Assembly: GCF_003865135.1 (NCBI RefSeq)
Contig: NZ_BHZC01000001.1
Location: 8,680,001-8,744,000 of the forward strand
Source of the DNA: Streptomyces chrestomyceticus JCM 4735
GTDB taxonomy: Bacteria > Actinomycetota > Actinomycetes > Streptomycetales > Streptomycetaceae
Direction of reading: 5' to 3'
Length of the DNA stretch: 64,000 nt
Below the pieces are notes generated by a model. That model worked only from the letters and a program-made list of their open reading frames with translations, ran no database searches and was not told where the DNA came from. Made by a program: the position numbers and the translations under genes. Numbering within the stretch: position 1 is the first letter of the stretch; each line of letters begins with the position of its first letter. Shown here one piece after another: positions 25,123 to 33,349 of this stretch.

Positions 25123-26748
25123 CTACCGTCCCGGCTGCCCCACCCGCCCCGGCTGCAGCGACCGGCTGAACAGAACCTGCCCGCTGTCCTGGCGCAGCCG
25201 TACGGTCAGCTCGCCGCTGTCCCCGTCGATGTCCACCTCGCCGAAGTACTGCGGACTCTCGGCGGGGGAGACGTTCGCCCGCTGCGGCGCCTTGACGAAG
25301 GGCTGGGCGGGGCCGAACGTGCCGTCCAGCGGCACGGCCGGGAAGCCGCCCGCGTTCAGTGGGCCCGAGACGAACTCCCAGAACGGCGCGAAGTCCTTGA
25401 AGGCGGCGCGCGACGGGTCGTAGTGCTGGGCGGAGGTGTAATGCACGTCGGTGGTCAGCCAGACCGTACCGGTGACGCGGTGGTGCTTGATGTGCCGCAG
25501 CAGCTCGGCGATCTGCAGCTCCCGGCCCAGCGGCGCGCCCGGGTCCCCCTGCGCCACCGCCTCGAAGTCCGTCTTGCCGTCCGCCACCACGAGTCCCAGC
25601 GGCAGGTCGGAGGCGATCACCTTCCACACGGCGCGCGACCGCGACAGCGCGCGCTTGAGCCAGGCCAACTGCTCGGCGCCGAGGATGCCCTGCCGGTCGT
25701 CGGTCTGCCGGTTGGGGGAGTTGGCGTTCCGGTACGTGCGCATGTCGAGTACGAAAACGTCCAGCAACGGACCGTGATTGATCACCCGGTAGACCCGGCC
25801 GCCCCGGTCCGACCGGAGCGTACGGATGGGGAAGTACTCCCGGAACGCCCGCAGCGACCGGGCCGCGAGCACGTCCACGTCCTTCTCCGTGTACCGGGCG
25901 TCGTCCAGGATCTGGCCCGGGTACCAGTTGTTGCGCACCTCGTGGTCGTCCCACTGGATGATGGTGGGGACCTGCGCGTTGAAGCGGCGCAGGTTCGCGT
26001 CCAGCAGGTTGTAGCGGAACGCGCCGCGGTACTCCGCCAGCGTCTCGGCGACCTTCGACTTCTCCTCGGTGGTCACATTGCGCCAGATCCTGCCGTCGGG
26101 CAGTCGCACACTGGCCTCGATCGGACCGTCGGCGTAAATGTTGTCGCCGCTGCACAGGAAGAAGTCCGGATCGCGGCGGCGCATCTCCTCGTAGATCCGG
26201 TAGCCGCCCAGCTCCGGGTTGATGCCCCAGCCCTGCCCGGCGAGGTCGCCCGACCAGGTGAAGCGCACACCGTCGCGGCGCCGGTCCGAGGCGGTACGGA
26301 ACGTTCCGGTGACCGGCTCGCCCGTACGCCGGTAGTCGTACGGGTCGGCCAGCAGCACCCGGTAGTGGATCTGCTCGCCGGACGGCAGACCGTGCAGCGC
26401 GGTGGTGCCGGTGAAGTCCGTACCGGGGCCGAGCACCGGGCCGTGCCAGGTACGGGCGTTGCGGAACGACTCGGTCGCCGCCGTCTGCACCACCATCCGG
26501 GCCGGCCGGTCGGACCGCACCCACACCAGCCCGGAGGAGGTCGTCACATCCCCGGTCTGCACACCCCACGGAGCACTCGGCCGCCCGGCCCGCGCCTGCG
26601 CCACTGCTGTACGGGGCACGGCGCCCGCTGCCGAACCGCCCGCGCCCGCGGCGTTCGCGGCGGCGGGAAGGGCCAGTGCCGCGGTGCCGAGCGCCGCGCC
26701 GTGCAGCACCGACCGCCGGTTGACGGCTCTGCCGGATCCCTGCGCCAT
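25123..26748 (-). CDS. phoD: PhoD-family alkaline phosphatase, Tat-exported
   Basis: A 541-residue protein. ATG 26748 follows GGGAGG at six bases. The N-terminus has a twin-arginine signal (NRRSVLHGAALGTAALALPA). A fibronectin-like PhoD N-terminal domain (residues 60-160) is followed by the calcineurin-like core: CSGDNIYAD, IIQWDDHEVRNNW, IASDLPLG and TTDVHYTS. These match the iron/calcium-dependent PhoD phosphodiesterase/monoesterase that releases phosphate from organic esters and teichoic acids outside the cell. Three 11-base direct repeats resembling a PHO box lie 54-86 bases upstream, consistent with PhoR-PhoP control, as known for phoD in Streptomyces. It is divergent from the ECF41 sigma factor gene. 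Confidence 0.9.
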   Translation of the reverse strand: MAQGSGRAVNRRSVLHGAALGTAALALPAAANAAGAGGSAAGAVPRTAVAQARAGRPSAPWGVQTGDVTTSSGLVWVRSDRPARMVVQTAATESFRNARTWHGPVLGPGTDFTGTTALHGLPSGEQIHYRVLLADPYDYRRTGEPVTGTFRTASDRRRDGVRFTWSGDLAGQGWGINPELGGYRIYEEMRRRDPDFFLCSGDNIYADGPIEASVRLPDGRIWRNVTTEEKSKVAETLAEYRGAFRYNLLDANLRRFNAQVPTIIQWDDHEVRNNWYPGQILDDARYTEKDVDVLAARSLRAFREYFPIRTLRSDRGGRVYRVINHGPLLDVFVLDMRTYRNANSPNRQTDDRQGILGAEQLAWLKRALSRSRAVWKVIASDLPLGLVVADGKTDFEAVAQGDPGAPLGRELQIAELLRHIKHHRVTGTVWLTTDVHYTSAQHYDPSRAAFKDFAPFWEFVSGPLNAGGFPAVPLDGTFGPAQPFVKAPQRANVSPAESPQYFGEVDIDGDSGELTVRLRQDSGQVLFSRSLQPGRVGQPGR

Positions 26749-26801
26749 GTGAAACCTCCCGTAATACGACCGATCTTGGTGACGTTCCCGTTCGTACCGG
26801 C

Positions 26802-26834
26802 ACCCGGTGCCCCGCCGCCGAACGGACGGTGAAC
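26802..26834 (-). promoter_or_regulatory. PHO-box-like direct repeats upstream of phoD
   Basis: Read leftward, three consecutive 11-base units start GTTCACC, GTTCGGC and GGGCACC (5' ends at 26834, 26823 and 26812). The PhoP box of Streptomyces is an array of 11-nt units with consensus GTTCACC. The first unit is exact and the others match partly. The position 54-86 bases before the phoD start fits activation. Confidence 0.45.
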
Positions 26835-26986
26835 TCCGGGAGGCTTGCAGAGTACGGCGGAACGGGCGCCACGGCGGCCGCACCGGTCCCGGTTCTTCCG
26901 GCCGGTGCCCGCACACCACGCCCGAACCGGCCACCTCACGGGTGTCCCCGCTGGACAACGCCCGGCCGGCCCGTTGGGATGAAGGC

Positions 26987-27874
26987 GTGCGCACCGACTC
27001 CGCGACCGACGTCTTCCAGGAGCACCGACCCGTACTGCTGGGCGTGGCCTACCGGATGCTCGGCCGGGCGGCCGACGCCGAGGACGTGGTGCAGGAGGCA
27101 TGGCTGCGCTGGTCGTCCGCCGACCGGCAGCAGGTCCGCGAACCGCGTGCCTATCTGGTGCGTGTCACGACCCGGCTGGCCATCGACCGGCTGCGGCAGG
27201 TCCAAGCGCGCCGCGAGGCGTACGTAGGCCCCTGGCTGCCCGAGCCGCTGGCCACCGACTTCGGCGACACGGCCGCCGACACCGCGGAACGCGCCGTTCT
27301 CGCCGAGTCCGTCACCCTCGCCATCCTGGTGGTGCTGGAGTCGCTGTCGCCGCTGGAGCGCGCGGTGTTCGTGCTGCGCGAGGCATTCGGCTACCCGTAC
27401 GCCGAGATCGCCGCCATCCTGGAGCGCGGCGAGGCGGCGGTGCGCCAACTGGCGGGCCGCGCCCGGCGCCACGTCGAAGAGCGCCGCCCGCGCTTCGAGG
27501 TCGACCCGGCCCGGCAGCGCGACCTGACCGAGCGCTTCCTCGCGGCAGCGGCGGGTGACGACCTGCAAGGGCTGCTGAGTCTGCTGGCCGAGGACGTACG
27601 GCTGGTCGGCGACAGCGGTGGCAAGGCCAAGGCGCCGCTGCGGATCATCGAGACCGCCGACAAGGTCGGCCGCTTCCTGCTCGGCGTGGCCCGGGCCGGC
27701 ATCCCGTCGGCCGAGTTCGTCTTCCGGGAGCTGAATGGTGGAGTCGCGCTGCTGGTGCTCTCCGGGGGCAAGGCCGATGCGGTCTTCCAGGTCGATGTGG
27801 TGGACGGTCGGATCCAGACCGTGTACATCATCCGTAACCCGGACAAGCTGGGGTCACTCGCCGAGCCGGTGTGA
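26987..27874 (+). CDS. ECF41-type RNA polymerase sigma factor with SnoaL-like C-terminal domain
   Basis: A 295-residue sigma factor. Sigma region 2 (VFQEHRPVLLGVAYRMLGRA, AEDVVQEAWLRW) is followed by the linker motif YVGPWLPEPL, sigma region 4 (LSPLERAVFVLREAFGYPYA) and a fused SnoaL/NTF2-like domain. That domain carries DSGGKAKAPL and ends near NPDKLGSL. WLPEP, DGGGK-like and NPDKL are the conserved signatures of ECF41, whose C-terminal domain acts in place of an anti-sigma factor. ECF41 genes normally neighbour an oxidoreductase, epimerase or carboxymuconolactone decarboxylase-like gene, but none is adjacent here. GTG 26987 is chosen because sigma region 2 begins seven residues later. The binding site (GATGAAGG) is weak. 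Confidence 0.85.
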   Translation: MRTDSATDVFQEHRPVLLGVAYRMLGRAADAEDVVQEAWLRWSSADRQQVREPRAYLVRVTTRLAIDRLRQVQARREAYVGPWLPEPLATDFGDTAADTAERAVLAESVTLAILVVLESLSPLERAVFVLREAFGYPYAEIAAILERGEAAVRQLAGRARRHVEERRPRFEVDPARQRDLTERFLAAAAGDDLQGLLSLLAEDVRLVGDSGGKAKAPLRIIETADKVGRFLLGVARAGIPSAEFVFRELNGGVALLVLSGGKADAVFQVDVVDGRIQTVYIIRNPDKLGSLAEPV

Positions 27875-28078
27875 GCCTTCCGCCGCCCTGGCCTCGGCCC
27901 GGCCCCCGCCCCGGGGCTTTCACCAGCCCGTCCCGTACCGCTGTCCCGACCGGGGAGTCCTCGTCACGCAGCGCGTCGGCGGCCGGAACGTGAACGGACC
28001 AGATGTGCAGCGGCGTGAGCATGATCGGCAGGCCGACCGGCCGCGGTCGCGGTCACCGGCCGTGAACGGATCGGTCGA

Positions 28079-28092
28079 TTGGTCTTGACCAA
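28079..28092. promoter_or_regulatory. DasR/GntR-type operator-like palindrome TTGGTCTTGACCAA
   Basis: The exact dyad TTGGTC-TT-GACCAA lies 149 bases upstream of the GntR gene start. The DasR (dre) consensus is TGGTCTAGACCA; this site differs by only one of twelve core bases. It could be a site for DasR itself or for autoregulation by the adjacent GntR-family protein. Confidence 0.55.
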
Positions 28093-28240
28093 GGGTGGGG
28101 GCGGCCATATCGTCACAGGGATACTGCAACAACCTTTAATAAAGAAGCGCTCATATCCGGGCGCACGTACGGGCTCGGGACGGGCCCGCACTCCGGTGGG
28201 GACCACCTCCGCCGGGAAGACGGCCATGGCGGAGGACAGG

Positions 28241-29002
28241 GTGGGGACCACGCAGCTCGAAACGGCGCCGGAGCCGAAGTACTGGCACCTCAAGACCGTG
28301 CTCAGCGAGGCGCTGGACTCGGAGTTCTCGGTCGGTGAGATCCTGCCCAACGAGCGCGAGCTGGCGGCGCGGTTCGGCGTCGCGCGCGCCACCCTGCGGC
28401 AGGCGCTGGAACAGTTGGAGCTGGAAGGCCGGCTGCAGCGCCGTCGCGGTGTGGGTACGACCGTCGCGCCGCCCCGCGTGGGCGTGGCCGTCGACCCCGC
28501 GCGCCACACCTGGCCGGGCACGCCCGGTGACGACTGGCAGCCCGTCGACGCCGTCGAGTCGCAGAACGTGCCCGCGGCCGTGGCGCGCCATCTGGAACTG
28601 GCGCCCGGCGAGCAGGTGCACGTCGTGCACCGCAGCCGCGTCACCCACGGCCAGCCGGTCGCCGCCGAGCAGCTCTACGTACCCGCCCGCTCCGTACCGG
28701 AGGCCGAAACGGCCGCCGGCGCCGCCGTGGACGCCCCGGCGCGGGCCCGTACCGTCCTGCGTGAGCTCCAGCAGCTCGAACTGGAAGGCCAGGACCGGTC
28801 CGTGGAACTCGGCTCGGCCCGCGCGGACGACGCCAAGGAACTGGACCGCCTGCCCGGCGCCCCCGTCCTCGTCGTCACCACCCGCTACTTCGCGGGCGGC
28901 CGCACCGCAGCCGTCGCCCTGTCCACCTACCGCGCCGACACCTGCCGGCTCACCTTCGGCGACAACGAGACGGACGCGGGAGTCACTGTCCTCGCGAGCT
29001 AG
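28241..29002 (+). CDS. GntR-family regulator (HutC/UTRA type)
   Basis: A 253-residue regulator with an N-terminal winged helix (YWHLKTVLSEALDSEFSVGE, LAARFGVARATLRQALEQLE, RRRGVGTTVAPPR) and a C-terminal UTRA ligand domain (VPAAVARHLELAPGEQVHVV, LVVTTRYFAGGRTAAVALST), as in DasR and other HutC-type repressors. These sense sugar phosphates or other small metabolites. GTG 28241 is preceded by GGAGG at five bases; ATG 28226 would add five residues and is a possible alternative. A TGGTC/GACCA palindrome lies upstream (28079), so autoregulation is plausible. Around 28120-28145 the DNA is unusually AT-rich (AACCTTTAATAAAG), as expected of a promoter. The VOC gene follows 55 bases later. Confidence 0.85.
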   Translation: MGTTQLETAPEPKYWHLKTVLSEALDSEFSVGEILPNERELAARFGVARATLRQALEQLELEGRLQRRRGVGTTVAPPRVGVAVDPARHTWPGTPGDDWQPVDAVESQNVPAAVARHLELAPGEQVHVVHRSRVTHGQPVAAEQLYVPARSVPEAETAAGAAVDAPARARTVLRELQQLELEGQDRSVELGSARADDAKELDRLPGAPVLVVTTRYFAGGRTAAVALSTYRADTCRLTFGDNETDAGVTVLAS

Positions 29003-29057
29003 GACATACTGGAGCATCCCTGCCGCCACCGGAGCGCCGCTGCGCGACAATCGCCCC

Positions 29058-29426
29058 ATGCTGAAGATCGGATCGGTCGTGCTGGGTGCTTCGGACGTGC
29101 GGCGTGCGGCCGCCTTCTGGGCGGACGCCCTGGGGTACGAGCCACGCGAGGAGACGGAAGACGACTGGGTGGTCCTGAAGCCCGCGCAGGGGGCCGGGGT
29201 CCAGGTGTCGATCGGCCGGAGCGAGACGCCCGTCCAGGAGCATCCACGGGTCCACCTGGACCTGTACGCCGGCGACGCCGCCGACCAGGCCGCCGAGGTC
29301 GAGCGCCTGGTGTCCCTGGGTGCCCGGCGGGTCGACTGGGACCGCTACCCGGACGACGCCGACTTCGTCGTCCTGGCGGACCCCGAGGGCAACCGCTTCT
29401 GCGTGATCGACACCGGACGCGGCTGA
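29058..29426 (+). CDS. VOC-family (glyoxalase/bleomycin-resistance-like) protein
   Basis: A 122-residue small protein of the vicinal-oxygen-chelate fold. It begins IGSVVLGASDVRRAAAFWAD, continues with ALGYEP, WVVLKPAQGAGVQVSIGR, HPRVHLDLYAGD and AAEVERLVSLGARRVDW, and ends VVLADPEGNRFCVIDT. The metal-ligand positions usual in such proteins are His in HLDL and Glu in DPEGN. Members act as glyoxalases, dioxygenases or drug-binding proteins. No substrate can be assigned. ATG 29058 is inside good coding sequence with no strong ribosome binding site. It runs in the same direction as the GntR gene and may be co-transcribed with it. Confidence 0.85.
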   Translation: MLKIGSVVLGASDVRRAAAFWADALGYEPREETEDDWVVLKPAQGAGVQVSIGRSETPVQEHPRVHLDLYAGDAADQAAEVERLVSLGARRVDWDRYPDDADFVVLADPEGNRFCVIDTGRG

Positions 29427-29469
29427 GCGGGGGAGTGCGGGAAGCGGGGGCGGCGCGGGGGCTCATCGG

Positions 29470-30300
29470 TCACCGGCTCCCCTCCGCCGTACCGGTCGGC
29501 GACGCGTCGGCCGACGGTGCCAGGAAGGCCCGCACCATCGGCACGACGAGGTCGGCGCGCCGCGGCAGATTGCTGTGGGTCGTCCCCGGGAGCACCCCGA
29601 GCTGTGAGCCGGGGATCAGCTCATGCATCTCGACGGCGTGTTCCAGCCGGACGAAGTCGGTGTCCCCCACCAGCAGCAGGACGGACGCTTCCAGGCCGGC
29701 CAGGTCCCGGGCGGGCCAGCCCTCGAAGGCATGCACCGTCGGTTGCAGCTTCTCGGCGAACGCCTCGAAGCGTCCGGGGTCGGGGGCGACCTTCGCGTAC
29801 GCCTCGTACATCTCCTGGAAGTCGCTCTCGGTGGGCATCCGCCGGGAGCCCAACTGGGCCCGCGGGTCGAGAATGTCCGGGTGGTAGCCGTCGGGCCGGT
29901 AGTGGGTGGAGGCGAGCACCAGCCGGTTCACCCGAGCGGGACAGGTGACCGCAAGCTGAAGGGCGGTCAGTCCGCCGAGGCTGAATCCGAAAAAATCCGC
30001 CCGGTCGATCCCGAGGTGGTCCAGCAGCCCCACCACGTCGTCGGCCAGATACGCGAGCGTCGGGTCCCGGTCGATGTCACCGGTGTGCCCGTGCCCTTGC
30101 AGCTCGACGGCGACGACCTGCCGCGTCGCGGCGAGCGCGGGCAGTATGCCGCCGAAGGTGAGGTCGATGGTGAGCAGCCCGCCGTGCAGCAGGACCAGCG
30201 GCTGCCCCGTGCCGTGGGCCTCGTAGTACAGCTCCAGCCCGTTGACCCGCGCATATCCGGCGGACGACGGATACGTGGCCGACTCCTGTCCCTCACTCAT
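29470..30300 (-). CDS. Alpha/beta hydrolase
   Basis: A 276-residue protein with HGGLLTIDLTFGGI as the oxyanion strand, nucleophile elbow GFSLGG (Ser near residue 112), acid in VGDTDFV and catalytic His in PGTTHSNLPRR. The core strands (LELYYEAHGTGQPLVLLHGG) are those of the epoxide hydrolase/haloperoxidase group. It is cytoplasmic. The cap region contains YHPDILDPRAQLGSRRMPTE. The substrate is unknown. ATG 30300 is the only start before conserved sequence. The gene is convergent with the VOC gene. Confidence 0.85.
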   Translation of the reverse strand: MSEGQESATYPSSAGYARVNGLELYYEAHGTGQPLVLLHGGLLTIDLTFGGILPALAATRQVVAVELQGHGHTGDIDRDPTLAYLADDVVGLLDHLGIDRADFFGFSLGGLTALQLAVTCPARVNRLVLASTHYRPDGYHPDILDPRAQLGSRRMPTESDFQEMYEAYAKVAPDPGRFEAFAEKLQPTVHAFEGWPARDLAGLEASVLLLVGDTDFVRLEHAVEMHELIPGSQLGVLPGTTHSNLPRRADLVVPMVRAFLAPSADASPTGTAEGSR

Positions 30301-30369
30301 CGCGCTCTCCCCGGCTCGGCCCCGTGACCGGCCCTGTGACGCCTGCGTGGCCGGTCTCCGAGGTAACTG

Positions 30370-31040
30370 TCAGCACACTAGCCGGGGGTCTGACAACGCC
30401 TCCGCGTCACGCCGGGGCGGGTTGAGGACAGCGTGGGCGCGGCGGTTGTTGCTGTCGTCATCGGTGATGCCCAGTTCGCCGGGCCTGGAGGCGGCGCGCT
30501 TGCTGATGGAGCTCTCACTGAGGAAGAGTCGCTGCCCGATGGTCTGGTTGGACAGTGCCTCGACTATGAGGCCGGGCACGGAGAGCTCACGTTCGGTCAG
30601 GCTCGCGAGACGCCGGTTTGGGGACAGGGCCGGCGGGCGCCTTGGCCTGGTCGGGGCGGTCGCCGCCGGCCTATCCGCGGTCGCCAGGGACAGCCCGAGT
30701 GGTACCAGCCGGGCCTTGGCCCCGCCGTGCAGGTGCCGTTCGTTCCGTCGGATCTCGGCAGCCTGCGCGACCGTCGTGTCCGCGCGCCGGGCAGGCAGCT
30801 CGTCTATCCGGTTCGCTGGCACCATCGCCCGCGAAGGGCCCAGGAGGCGGAGAGTCACCGGACCTACGGAACGCCAGGTGTACGGAGCGCTCACGACGGC
30901 CACGGCGGAGCCAGCCACCCTGGCCAGGCGCGCGACGAGCTACGGCCGGCCGAACCCGAGCACCGCGGTCGCGACCCCGGTCGGCGGGGTGGCCGAGACG
31001 ACACCCGTGGTGAACGGTGCGAGGACCGCGAAGCACGGGT
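30370..31040 (-). pseudogene. Decayed two-component relic: histidine-kinase helices fused to LuxR-type HTH
   Basis: The leftward reading gives pieces of two genes of a NarL-type two-component system. First comes a membrane segment (FAVLAPFTTGVVSATPPTGV, in a different frame). Next comes the kinase dimerisation block NRIDELPARRADTTVAQAAE / IRRNERHLHGGAKARLVPLG, where intact kinases read IERDLHDGAQARLVALG. After a deletion come the response-regulator HTH (LASLTERELSVPGLIVEALS, NQTIGQRLFLSESSISKRAA) and LGITDDDSNNRRAHAVL. The histidine kinase ATPase domain, the receiver domain and the intergenic boundary are gone. The single open frame from 30918 to the stop at 30370 is a chance fusion of remnants. 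Confidence 0.7.
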
Positions 31041-31347
31041 CGCAGGATCGTTCCAGCGGGTGCGTCGCCGCTGGCCTATGAGGGCGTCTTGCCGCGTGCG
31101 GTGGGCAAGGCGGTGTCCGTCCCTTGCGCGTCGAGGAAGCGGACAGCTCGGCAGATGGGGCGGGGGCAGGGCGAGCGTGCCCCCGCAGATCAGTACGAGC
31201 GGCGCCCCCCAGGATCACGGATTGTCCGCTCCCCATCAGAGGCCCAGCGCTACGGCGGCGGCCCATACCGCGGGGCCGCCAGGGCGACGACCATTACGGC
31301 GCACCCGGCGCACCCTATTCACCTGGGCCCCGCCTCACCTGCGCCCC
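31041..31347. other. Gene-free stretch upstream of two-component relic
   Basis: No intact gene. The part next to 31041 may hold more of the decayed sensor-kinase N-terminus. The rest shows no clear coding bias, hairpin or repeat. Confidence 0.4.
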
Positions 31348-32523
31348 TCACCCCCGCGCCGTGACCGCTCCGTCCACCGCGAACAGTTCACCCTCCACAT
31401 GGTCCAGCGCGAGCCGCAGCGCGCCCGTGGCCACCGCCGCTTCGCCGAGTACGGACAGGGCCACCCGGGGCGGCCGCAGGCAGTAGCGGGCCAGTTCGGC
31501 GCGGAGGGGTTCCAGTACGTCGTCCAGGCCGGCGGCCCAGCCACCGACGATCACCAGTTCCGGGTCGAGGGCCAGCACCAGCGCCGCGACGTCGTGCACC
31601 AGCCGCTGGAGGAAACGGTCCATCGCGTCCCGGGCCCGCGCGTCCCCGTCACGCGCGAGGGCGAACACCCGCGCCACCTGTGCCTCGTCCAACGGGTGCA
31701 GCGGCTGCCCGGTCGTGGACAGCAGCTTCTCCGGGGTGGCCTCGCGCCCCAGTAGGTGCAGTGCGCCGATCTCCCCGGCGGCGCCGCCGAAGCCCCGGTG
31801 CAGCCGCCCGCCGATCAGCGCGCCCGCCCCCGGGCTCAGCCCGGCGAGGACGAACACGATGTCGTCCGAAGCGGCGGCCGCGCCCTTCCAGTGCTCGGCC
31901 ACGGCGGCGGCGTTCGCGTCGTTCTCCACCAGGACGGGGCACCGGAAGGAGCGGCGCAGCCGGTCGCCCAGCGGCAGGCCGGTCCAGCCCGGGAGCGCCG
32001 TGCCCAGCCGTACGGTGCCGTCCGCCTCCACGATGCCGGGACTGCCCACCCCGACCGCCCGCAGCGAACTGCGGGCCACGCCCGCCCGCCGCAGCAGCTC
32101 GGCCACCGCGGCCCGTACCTTCTCCAGCCGGTCGTCGGCGGACGCCGACTCCTCGACCGCCCGCTGCGCGGAGCCGAGCACCCGCCCGCCGAGGTCCGAC
32201 AGCAGGGCGGCCACCCGGTGCGGGCCGATCTCGATGCCGAGCAGATGCCCGGCCTCCGTACGGAAGCGGAAGCGGCGAGCCGGGCGGCCCTGGCGGCGGG
32301 CGGTGCCTTCGTCGGCGGGCGCCTCGGCCACCAGGCCGGCCTCGATGAGGCCCTCGACCACGCCCTCGACGGTGGGCCGGGACAGGCCGGTCACTTCCAC
32401 GAGGTGGGTGAGCGTCGGGGAGTCTGCGGCGCGCAGCGCGTGCAGTACCACCGCGGAGTTGATCCGTCGCAGCAGGGAGGGGTCCCCGCCGGTTAGCCGC
32501 CCCAACGTCCGTCTCCCTCGCAT
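31348..32523 (-). CDS. ROK-family transcriptional repressor without zinc motif
   Basis: A 391-residue protein. The N-terminal MarR-like HTH (LLRRINSAVVLHALRAADSP, LVEVTGLSRPTVEGVVEGLI) is followed by a ROK sugar-kinase-like domain (LLGIEIGPHRVAALLSDLGG, VGVGSPGIVEADGTVRLG, VLVENDANAAAVAEHWKGAA). The usual zinc-binding CxCGxxGCxE motif is replaced by FGGAAGEIGALHLLGRE, so it probably has no kinase activity and acts as a sugar-responsive repressor (NagC/XylR type). ATG 32523 is chosen because HTH residues begin a few codons on; there is no visible binding site. Its target is unknown. The nearest divergent gene is the 151-residue hypothetical protein. Confidence 0.85.
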   Translation of the reverse strand: MRGRRTLGRLTGGDPSLLRRINSAVVLHALRAADSPTLTHLVEVTGLSRPTVEGVVEGLIEAGLVAEAPADEGTARRQGRPARRFRFRTEAGHLLGIEIGPHRVAALLSDLGGRVLGSAQRAVEESASADDRLEKVRAAVAELLRRAGVARSSLRAVGVGSPGIVEADGTVRLGTALPGWTGLPLGDRLRRSFRCPVLVENDANAAAVAEHWKGAAAASDDIVFVLAGLSPGAGALIGGRLHRGFGGAAGEIGALHLLGREATPEKLLSTTGQPLHPLDEAQVARVFALARDGDARARDAMDRFLQRLVHDVAALVLALDPELVIVGGWAAGLDDVLEPLRAELARYCLRPPRVALSVLGEAAVATGALRLALDHVEGELFAVDGAVTARG

Positions 32524-32732
32524 TGCGTGTGTGGCGGATCGTAGCCGGTCAGCCGGTGTGCGGCGAGTCCCGGGCACCGCGCCGGGGCTTCCCGGCGGGC
32601 TGTACGGGCGGCTGCACGGTGGCCGTGGGCCGGTGCGCGTTCCGCCGATTTTCGGAACTCGGCGGGAGCCGCCGAGATCCCCCGGAGCCTGACGCGGAGC
32701 CAATTGTCAGACCCTGGCTGTTTACTGACGGC

Positions 32733-33188
32733 ATGACGCACACGACCACCACCGCACAGCATCTCACCGCCATCGACCTCCTCCTCCGCCGCGACTTCCC
32801 CGACGAGCCGGTCCGCTCCGCCATGGTCCAGAGCGGCCCGGGATTCCACGTCGCCCAGTTGCGCGGCGACGAGCAGCTCTGGGACGCCGACCCGGCGGAC
32901 GTCGAGGAGACCGCGCAGGAGTACCGCGCCGAGCTGGAGGGACTCATATCGGCTCTCTGTTTACGCTGGGGCGAGCCCGAGCTGCTCGACCTCGCGGGCC
33001 ATCTGGAGCGGGTGGCCATGGGGATGCCGGTCCGGCCGCCGCTCGACGTCCTGTGCGGCCAGGTCCCGCGGGTGCACGCCTGGCGTGCCGAAGGGCGCTG
33101 GATCGCGGTCGGCCTGGGGGAGGGCGGGCCGGAGATGCCGGTCTTCCAACTGCTGGCGGCGGTGGGCCGGGCGGATGCGGTGCGCTGA
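32733..33188 (+). CDS. Conserved-type hypothetical protein, 151 residues
   Basis: A soluble alpha/beta protein with no recognised family name. The features are a Thr-rich start (THTTTTAQHL), LLRRDFPDEPVRSAMVQSG, VEETAQEYRAELEGLISALC, RWGEPELLDL, and a C-terminal strand pair around VHAWRAEGRWIAVGLGEGG and MPVFQLLAAVGRADAV. The overall shape suggests a small single-domain protein of the kind common near toxin-immunity or Imm-like genes, but there is no partner toxin here. Good coding bias. ATG 32733 begins after non-coding DNA. Confidence 0.65.
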   Translation: MTHTTTTAQHLTAIDLLLRRDFPDEPVRSAMVQSGPGFHVAQLRGDEQLWDADPADVEETAQEYRAELEGLISALCLRWGEPELLDLAGHLERVAMGMPVRPPLDVLCGQVPRVHAWRAEGRWIAVGLGEGGPEMPVFQLLAAVGRADAVR

Positions 33189-33281
33189 CCACGGGAAACG
33201 GGTGGCGGCGGCGGTGCCGCCGGCCCGGTGTGGACCAGTTGCACCGCCACCGCCACCCGTTCGGGGCCCGTGGGATGCGGG

Positions 33282-33310
33282 GGCCGCGCGCGGACCGTAC
33301 CGGCGCGGCC
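33282..33310. terminator. Possible convergent hairpin
   Basis: The arms GGCCGCGC (33282-33289) and GCGCGGCC (33303-33310) pair over eight bases between the convergent hypothetical gene and proP-like gene. Confidence 0.4.
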
Positions 33311-33349
33311 GTCCCTGCCTCGTTCTGCGGGCTGTCCGCCCGGCTCGGC

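Noticed and set aside
24923..26914. Upstream extension of the ACT-GNAT frame
   Set aside because: It is in an alternate frame overlapping phoD on the same strand, with Arg/Gly-rich low-complexity translation and no domain.
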